Under the pieces are notes generated by a model that saw only the letters and a list, made by a program, of their open reading frames with translations, ran no database searches and was not told the DNA's origin. Shown here one piece after another: positions 23,702 to 27,698 of a stretch of DNA of 27,698 nucleotides (positions within the stretch are counted from its first letter, which is position 1; each line of letters begins with the position of its first letter). A program made the translations under genes and the position numbers. Source of the stretch: Clostridium sp. UBA1056 (GTDB taxonomy: Bacteria > Bacillota > Clostridia > Clostridiales > Clostridiaceae); the NCBI GenBank assembly GCA_002316385.1, contig DCDL01000056.1, positions 1 through 27,698 on the forward strand. Reading direction: 5' to 3'.

Positions 23702-24607
23702 TCAAAACAGGCTCAGCTGCTCCTCTTCATAATTTTTTCTATAGTCTTTAATTATATCTTTCATTTTGTATATAATTCCGTACCTATCACATTCCTCAGT
23801 AAAGGTCTTCCAAAGATTCTTAGTATTAGAAGACTCGTACTCATACCTATCACCATAGGTATGAGTGTATTTCCTAACCAGGTTCTGCCTTGGAAATAGT
23901 TTTTCTAATTGCTCATAGTAGTAAACTCTCTGGTTTCCTCTAAGGGTAAGCCCCATTCCATAGGCAAATATGAACTTTGCTCCTGAATTATGAGCTTCTC
24001 TAACTATATTTCTTATATTCTCCTGTGAATCATTAATAAAAGGAAGAATTGGCATCAGTAATATTCCTGTATATATGCCATTATCACTAAGCTGTTTTAT
24101 AGCCTTAAATCTTTCACTGCTAGGTGCTACATTCGGCTCTATCTTTTTACATAGCTCATCATCAAAGGTAGTTATAGTTATTTTTATTAACACTGGAGAG
24201 TGCTTTGAAATCTGTTTTAATATATCCATATCTCTAGCAATAAGAGGACTCTTTGTAGCAATAGAAACGCCAAAGTTATATCTATTGATTTCCTTCAAAG
24301 CTCCTCTTGTTAACTCATGCTGTTTTTCAAAAGGATTATAAGGGTCACTCATAGCCCCTGTACCTATTACACCCTTCCTTCTCTTTCTCTTAAGTTCTTT
24401 TCCTATGGATTCTATAGCTTTTTCCTTTGCTCTAACTCTATCAAAATCCTCTATCTGATAACATTCACTCCTAGAGTCGCAATAAATGCATCCATGACAA
24501 CACCCTTTATAAATATTCATATTGTAATTAATATCAAACCATGAATTATTAGTCATATATTGAGATATTAACTTTTTAGCTTCTATGTATTCTATGCTAA
24601 TCACCAC
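23702..24607 (-). CDS. SPL-family radical SAM protein
   Basis: A roughly 300-residue radical SAM enzyme of the spore-photoproduct-lyase-like (Rv2578c-type) group. The 4Fe-4S cluster motif C-x3-C-x2-C is in KGCCHGCIYCDSR (about residues 35-42). TGAMSDPYNPFE and the KITITT/KKIEPNVAPSSER motifs are characteristic of the group. Its reaction is unproven; true SPL repairs DNA, but this subgroup lacks demonstrated activity. The C-terminus ends QLSLF, identical to the beta-sliding-clamp binding consensus. The frame opens at tandem GTG codons (24607, 24604). However, the best RBS (AGGTGGTG) sits ahead of an ATA at 24595, which aligns with the family's usual first residue, so the true start is uncertain. 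It follows DUF523 by 64 bp. Confidence 0.9.
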   Translation of the reverse strand: MVISIEYIEAKKLISQYMTNNSWFDINYNMNIYKGCCHGCIYCDSRSECYQIEDFDRVRAKEKAIESIGKELKRKRRKGVIGTGAMSDPYNPFEKQHELTRGALKEINRYNFGVSIATKSPLIARDMDILKQISKHSPVLIKITITTFDDELCKKIEPNVAPSSERFKAIKQLSDNGIYTGILLMPILPFINDSQENIRNIVREAHNSGAKFIFAYGMGLTLRGNQRVYYYEQLEKLFPRQNLVRKYTHTYGDRYEYESSNTKNLWKTFTEECDRYGIIYKMKDIIKDYRKNYEEEQLSLF

Positions 24608-24671
24608 CTAACTTAATTTTAAAATAAAGTTTATCTTCATAGCTTTTATCCCAATAATTAAAATAATAATA

Positions 24672-25109
24672 TTATAATTTATCTAAATCATTTTCTGTAT
24701 AGACTTCAATTCCATTTTTCATCAATAATTCTGCTACTAATCCATCACCTTCTATTAGTTTTCCTGAAAATGTTCCATCATATATGAGTCCACATCCACA
24801 CGAAGGACTTCTTGACTGTAATATTGCCTTATTTATATCCGCTGCTTTAATAATTCCTAGTGTTTTCTCTGCTCCCTCTATAAAACTCTTGGTTAAGTCT
24901 TTACCATCCTTACTAACTACTCTTTTATTGGAATTTTCATCTATAATAATCTCACAACATGGTCTTGGAGTAGATAGTCCTGATAATTGTTCTGGACATA
25001 CCGCTATAGCCTTTCCTTCTTTCACTAACTTAGCTATATACTTATTCTCACTATTACTTCCATCATATCTACAATTAACTCCTGCTAGACATGAACTAAC
25101 TAGGTACAT
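24672..25109 (-). CDS. DUF523 family protein
   Basis: A 145-residue cysteine-rich protein of the DUF523 family: it opens MYLVSSCLAGVNCRYDG, has VCPEQLSGLSTPRPCCEI in the middle and SRSPSCGCG near residue 100. The conserved cysteines suggest metal or cluster binding. No reaction is established for the family that I can state. A strong AAGGAGG lies seven bases before the ATG. It is placed between the GyrI-like and radical SAM genes with gaps of 50 and 64 bp, and probably transcribed with them. Confidence 0.93.
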   Translation of the reverse strand: MYLVSSCLAGVNCRYDGSNSENKYIAKLVKEGKAIAVCPEQLSGLSTPRPCCEIIIDENSNKRVVSKDGKDLTKSFIEGAEKTLGIIKAADINKAILQSRSPSCGCGLIYDGTFSGKLIEGDGLVAELLMKNGIEVYTENDLDKL

Positions 25110-25159
25110 ATATAGTCCTCCTTCATTTTTTATCTATAACTTAACTTATACTACAATAC

Positions 25160-25600
25160 CTAAACTCTTACAACAGATTGCTTTATTATTGTCTTAAGCT
25201 TACTCTCTTCAAATCTTCTTGGATCACTAAGGTATATCTCTTCATGTTTTCCACTTATTCTGTATCCTGCTTCTGTTATAGTTTCATGAAGCCTTTTTAT
25301 AGTGTCACCTTCATCCTTGTAAGCTCCAATATATAAAGTTTCAAAGACTTCAGTCTCTTTAATTTCTATAAACTTAATTTTATCTATATAATTAGACTCT
25401 CCCTTTAACTTATCCTTCATTTCCTCTACCGTTTCTTTTGTAATGAAATCCGGTACTTGAATCATCATTGTCCACATCCACTTATCCTTAGGTTCTTTTG
25501 TAAAATCCTCTATATTCTCACTCCACCAAATCCCTGTCAAAGGCATGACAACAAAGTCTAAATCTTTCTTTTTATAGTCCATCTTAATACTATATGCCAT
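25160..25600 (-). CDS. GyrI-like small-molecule-binding domain protein
   Basis: A 146-residue single-domain protein of the GyrI-like/SHS2 family (PF06445 type). It has the typical start (Y-K-K-K-D-L-D-F), W..MIQVPDFI, and the family-defining LYIGAYKDEGDTIKRLHETITEAGY...HEEIYLSDPRR...LKTIIKQ. Stand-alone members bind, and some hydrolyse, small hydrophobic compounds. The ligand here is unknown. No regulator domain is attached. The ATG at 25600 has only a weak RBS, and an internal ATG at residue 7 is an alternative. It diverges from the RNA candidate at 25663 and heads the DUF523-radical SAM group. Confidence 0.9.
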   Translation of the reverse strand: MAYSIKMDYKKKDLDFVVMPLTGIWWSENIEDFTKEPKDKWMWTMMIQVPDFITKETVEEMKDKLKGESNYIDKIKFIEIKETEVFETLYIGAYKDEGDTIKRLHETITEAGYRISGKHEEIYLSDPRRFEESKLKTIIKQSVVRV

Positions 25601-25650
25601 TTTATAAAGAGTTCCAACTATATTCTGATATTCCTGGCAGCTACTAGCTC

Positions 25651-25656
25651 TATAAT
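25651..25656 (+). promoter_or_regulatory. -10 box for the RNA candidate at 25663
   Basis: A consensus TATAAT on the plus strand lies seven bases before the start of the predicted closing stem of the RNA at 25663-25909. No good -35 box is found at the right distance, so the promoter call is tentative. Confidence 0.4.
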
Positions 25657-25662
25657 TAGCTT

Positions 25663-25909
25663 TTCTAGATTAGGGGGATGGCAATTACTATCTTGAATTC
25701 TATCCATACAAGGAGAAGGGGGAGGTTGGGAGCTCTGTAGACACGTTACGCACCGCGTAGGTGGAAAGACTACCAGGAGTTTCATTTTCTTTAAATTGGG
25801 AGGGATAAAGAAGAAAATCTACATCAGGAGCTATAACTATGGGAGTGTGAAAGCCTATATTTATACAAGTTATATACGAAGGTATAACAATGAAGAGCTA
25901 AGCTAAGAA
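25663..25909 (+). ncRNA. Structured non-coding RNA candidate, about 250 nt
   Basis: An ORF-free, locally GC-rich stretch. The predicted 5' end (25663-25673) pairs with 25898-25909 over ten base pairs with one mismatch and one bulge, giving a long-range closing stem. Inside are CTC-GTAG / CTAC-AG-GAG pairing around hairpin ACGC-ACC-GCGT (about 25741-25795), and a second hairpin ATTTTCTT / AAGAAAAT (about 25785-25825). Features such as GGGGG near the 5' end, GTAGACACG and GGTGGAAAGACTACC give a possible resemblance to the clostridial raiA-type RNA. That identification is from memory and unverified. It has a TATAAT upstream and runs divergently from the GyrI-like gene. A further hairpin (AATTATAC/GTATAATT, 25920-25950) follows. 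Confidence 0.6.
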
Positions 25910-25992
25910 GGTAAATGTAAATTATACATAAGCTATACTCTTGTATAATTAAAATAATATAAAAATAGAGAAATATTAACTAAAGAAAATGA

Positions 25993-26187
25993 GATACTTA
26001 TTTTATCTTGAATGGGAGTCCATTCAAGGAGTATTAGATAGAATATAATGGTTATGGGCGGAACGGGCATTTTATTATAGGAGTGTAGCCAACATTTCCG
26101 ACAAAATCCACGTTAAGCCAATTATAACCAAAAGTAAGTATCATAAAGGTTAAATTCAAGTTGTTTTGATACTTTGCTTTTGGTTAT
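25993..26187. other. Second structured intergenic region
   Basis: Within 200 bp there are: a perfect 9 bp hairpin with GAGT loop (26007-26028, CTTGAATGG/CCATTCAAG), an 8 bp pairing (25993-26000 with 26135-26142), GGTTAT at 26050-26055, and a long hairpin whose arms at 26124-26143 and 26167-26187 pair over 20 positions with one bulge (ATAACCAAAAG ... CTTTTGGTTAT). Several of these pairings exclude each other. The region includes a dispersed repeat copy. It may be one end of a mobile element or an RNA; no protein frame is seen. Confidence 0.5.
26080..26125 (-). repeat. Dispersed repeat copy, left of the PNPOx-GNAT unit
   Basis: Contains GCCAACATTTCCGACAAAA followed by a C/T and CCAC, and a less conserved TTAAGCCAA. 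The same sequence occurs in inverted orientation at 27490-27534, 1.4 kb away. It may be an end of a transposable or once-mobile unit; no target duplication was found next to either copy. Confidence 0.65.
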
Positions 26188-26400
26188 AGTTTTAGAACTG
26201 AAAATTAGTCATAAAACATCTCTTTTAAAGGCTTTAAAAATAATACCAATAACGACCGTTTATGGTGCTTTTATAAAAAATAAAAACAAGAGCATTTAAA
26301 TTCTTGTTGATGAGTAAATAAGAATAATACGACACAACTGAACCTAAAATTATGTTACATCAATTCTACAAATTTGAATTTGATGAACTTCCCATTATAC
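26188..26400. other. Intergenic region downstream of the acetyltransferase gene
   Basis: About 210 bp, AT-rich, following the long hairpin that ends at 26187. It contains no ORF of note, and no clear terminator for the GNAT gene was identified by eye. Confidence 0.3.
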
Positions 26401-26889
26401 TCATACCTCTTTTTGATAATAAACAGATTCCTTATCTCTGTACATTTCCAAATATCCAAGCTTTTTATAAAATGAATTTGTTCTTATATTCCAAACCGGA
26501 GTTTCTAAGCGCCATGTTGTAATCTTGGGAAACATCTTTTCAATATATTTCATTGATTCTAATCCGAAACCTTTTTTATACTCTTTTGGATCTATGAATA
26601 TTCTTCCCACATACATAATCTCCTTATTTCTTTTATCCTGAAATAAAACGGCTCCGCCAATGAGATAATCCTCCTGCTTTATAGTGTATAAATTATGACT
26701 TAACATCATTTTTTTATGCCATTTTTCAGAATCATAATTGGGTGGCCCTCCTACCTCATCGGCACCTACCATTACGTCTGTATCGAAAGCTCTCTTTGAA
26801 ATATTGGTTACTATTTTGATTTCTTCTGGACTCGCTAACTTAATATCCAATTCACTCACCATCTTTCTTAAAAATCTAATATTATCCAA
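26401..26889 (-). CDS. GNAT-family N-acetyltransferase
   Basis: A roughly 160-residue acetyl-CoA-dependent transferase. It begins IKLASPEEIKIVTNISKRAF. The central strand VGRIFIDPKEYKKGFGLESMKYIE is the acetyl-CoA-binding motif A, here with GFG in place of the usual R/Q-x-x-G-x-G/A pattern. The end NSFYKKLGYLEMYR is the classical GNAT motif B. The acceptor is unknown. It starts at a TTG (26889) that overlaps the stop of the flavoprotein gene by 8 bp, with AAAGAG upstream; an internal ATG at 26862 has a poorly placed RBS. The overlap indicates co-translation with the flavoprotein gene. Confidence 0.9.
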   Translation of the reverse strand: MDNIRFLRKMVSELDIKLASPEEIKIVTNISKRAFDTDVMVGADEVGGPPNYDSEKWHKKMMLSHNLYTIKQEDYLIGGAVLFQDKRNKEIMYVGRIFIDPKEYKKGFGLESMKYIEKMFPKITTWRLETPVWNIRTNSFYKKLGYLEMYRDKESVYYQKEV

Positions 26890-27322
26890 TTCTATAACTC
26901 TTTTTATTTAGTACATCTATATATTCACGCCCATTATTATTCCAACACTCAACTTCAGTAATATCTACTTCAATGAGTACCGTATTTTTATATTTAGCCC
27001 AATACATAAATTCCTTATCAAGATGCTCACATCTCTCTAAAATTTCTTTATTTTCATCACTTGATGGATGTCCTAATATGACTGCTCTTCCTTGTATTTG
27101 TACATTATTAAAACACATTGCCACTAAAGGATTTTTAATAATTTGTTTATATTTCGCATAGGCTTTCGAAGTCATAAAATATATTTTCAATTCATTTGAT
27201 GTGCAGTAAACAGTTCTAGCAGTAACTTTTCCATCTTCGCAGGTTGCTAATACAACATTTTTTTGTTCTTTCAATCGATCAATTATTTTAGCCCTCATCT
27301 CTGCATATTCAAGACTCCTCAT
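26882..27322 (-). CDS. Pyridoxamine 5'-phosphate oxidase-like flavoprotein
   Basis: A 146-residue protein of the PNPOx-like split-barrel family (FMN or F420/heme binding). Indicative features are NVVLATCEDGKVTARTVYC, the strand KIYFMTSKAYAKYKQI, NPLVAMCFNN and QGRAVILGHP. Length and N-terminus match the small stand-alone members that probably bind FMN. It is not the biosynthetic PdxH enzyme, which is longer. The ATG follows GAGGTG. It is the first gene of a two-gene operon with the GNAT gene, overlapping it by 8 bp. The unit is flanked by inverted dispersed repeats. Substrate unknown. Confidence 0.9.
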   Translation of the reverse strand: MRSLEYAEMRAKIIDRLKEQKNVVLATCEDGKVTARTVYCTSNELKIYFMTSKAYAKYKQIIKNPLVAMCFNNVQIQGRAVILGHPSSDENKEILERCEHLDKEFMYWAKYKNTVLIEVDITEVECWNNNGREYIDVLNKKSYRIG

Positions 27323-27376
27323 TACTTTTCACCTCACAAAATATAAATAATCTTCCCTACAAATTACTATTTATTG

Positions 27377-27433
27377 AGTTGTTTTACAACTTTCATATGT
27401 AACATGGTATTAATCATAACCAAATTATACCAT
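27377..27433 (-). promoter_or_regulatory. Promoter region of the PNPOx-GNAT operon with inverted repeats
   Basis: A consensus TATAAT on the minus strand (27424-27429) lies within an inverted repeat ATGGTAT (27404-27410) / ATACCAT (27427-27433). A second, shorter palindrome AGTTGTTTTACAACT occupies 27377-27391, between the -10 box and the start codon. Both look like operator sites; no good -35 box was seen and no regulator gene is adjacent. Confidence 0.4.
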
Positions 27434-27489
27434 TACATACAAGGAATTACTATGATTTGATTGTGGTGATTTACAGAGTAATTACCTAT

Positions 27490-27534
27490 GTTGGTCCTTA
27501 GAGTGGGTTTTGTCGGAAATGTTGGCGCTACTCC
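27490..27534 (+). repeat. Dispersed repeat copy, right of the PNPOx-GNAT unit
   Basis: Inverted counterpart of 26080-26125 (shared core TTTTGTCGGAAATGTTGGC, with TTGG-C-CTTA and GTGG blocks before it and ACTCC after it). Sequences on the far sides of the two copies differ. Confidence 0.65.
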
Positions 27535-27698
27535 AGATAGTTTAAAAATTCAACCTAGAAGCTTCTGAAAGGCACTTTGAGAAGCTAAATTTAAACAGAT
27601 AGTCTATAGAGCAGTTACAAGGTTTCTTGTTACTATAGCTTATGGATGGGCTTTAGTAAGTCTTATTGGAAGTGTGAGAAAAAGTGGACTAACTTTTA
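27535..27698 (+). other. Window-end region: hairpin and short open frame
   Basis: A hairpin at 27560-27586 (AGCTTCT / AGAAGCT with inner AAAG / CTTT) is followed by a plus-strand frame of about 40 codons open to the window edge. It has no start codon but a hydrophobic stretch (FLVTIAYGWALVSLIGSV). It could be the start or remnant of a gene beyond the edge. Too little is present to name it. Confidence 0.3.

Noticed and set aside
1..27698. tRNA, rRNA or CRISPR arrays
   Set aside because: No cloverleaf with GGTTCGA/CCA features, no rRNA signatures and no regularly spaced direct repeats were seen on either strand.

Overview
The window is very AT-rich, with TTA/ATA/AAA-type codons, strong AGGAGG-type ribosome binding sites and protein families that point to a Clostridium or close relative. 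This is an inference from composition and gene content; no rRNA or other species marker is present. Every convincing protein-coding gene lies on the minus strand. Genes are therefore described right to left in the direction of transcription. The plus strand holds only a candidate structured RNA (about 25663-25909) and a 30-codon remnant ORF (18100-18192).

Layout, transcription order. (1) 27322-26401: a pyridoxamine-phosphate-oxidase-like flavoprotein and a GNAT acetyltransferase, flanked by two inverted copies of a roughly 45 bp dispersed repeat. (2) 26400-25601: no protein gene, but several long-range inverted pairings, including a roughly 250 nt structured RNA candidate. (3) 25600-23702: a GyrI-like protein, a DUF523 protein and an SPL-type radical SAM protein ending in a clamp-binding-like QLSLF tail. 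(4) 23701-21761: a long leader (promoter, six-codon ORF with a strong RBS, terminator-like hairpin) ahead of an unusual two-domain methyltransferase whose second half resembles the N6-adenine-methyltransferase-like family with a DPPF motif. (5) 21566-20735: a small two-helix membrane protein and a small SAM methyltransferase. (6) 20515-18538: a TetR regulator and CPA2-type cation/proton antiporter operon with a clear operator and promoter. (7) 17713-12411: an OmpR-type response regulator, a histidine kinase, a large FtsX/MacB-type permease and its ATPase, a typical two-component/ABC-exporter stress module. (8) 12207-10529: an ECF sigma factor directly followed by an unrecognised 403-residue protein built from degenerate repeats. 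(9) 10474-9349: a promoter, a structured leader and a terminator hairpin preceding a metallo-beta-lactamase-fold hydrolase. (10) 9202-4956: a Tet(M)/TetB(P)-like translation GTPase, a D-2-hydroxyacid dehydrogenase and an AlaX-type Ala-tRNA editing protein. (11) 4750-4241: an L,D-transpeptidase domain protein lacking a visible signal peptide, bracketed by two small palindromic repeats. (12) 4066-114: an ABC ATPase, ABC-2 type permease, YtrA-type GntR regulator and DUF5808 membrane protein operon. Its promoter sits inside a 45 bp perfect-arm palindrome, the likely operator of the GntR protein.

Common themes are envelope and antibiotic stress (two ABC systems, a two-component system, a TetR-antiporter pair, an ECF sigma factor, a ribosomal-protection-like GTPase, an L,D-transpeptidase) and many small palindromic or structured nucleic-acid elements between genes. 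The observations most worth checking are the two-domain methyltransferase with its attenuator-like leader, the sigma-factor/repeat-protein pair, the structured leader of the MBL gene, and the RNA candidate at 25663-25909.
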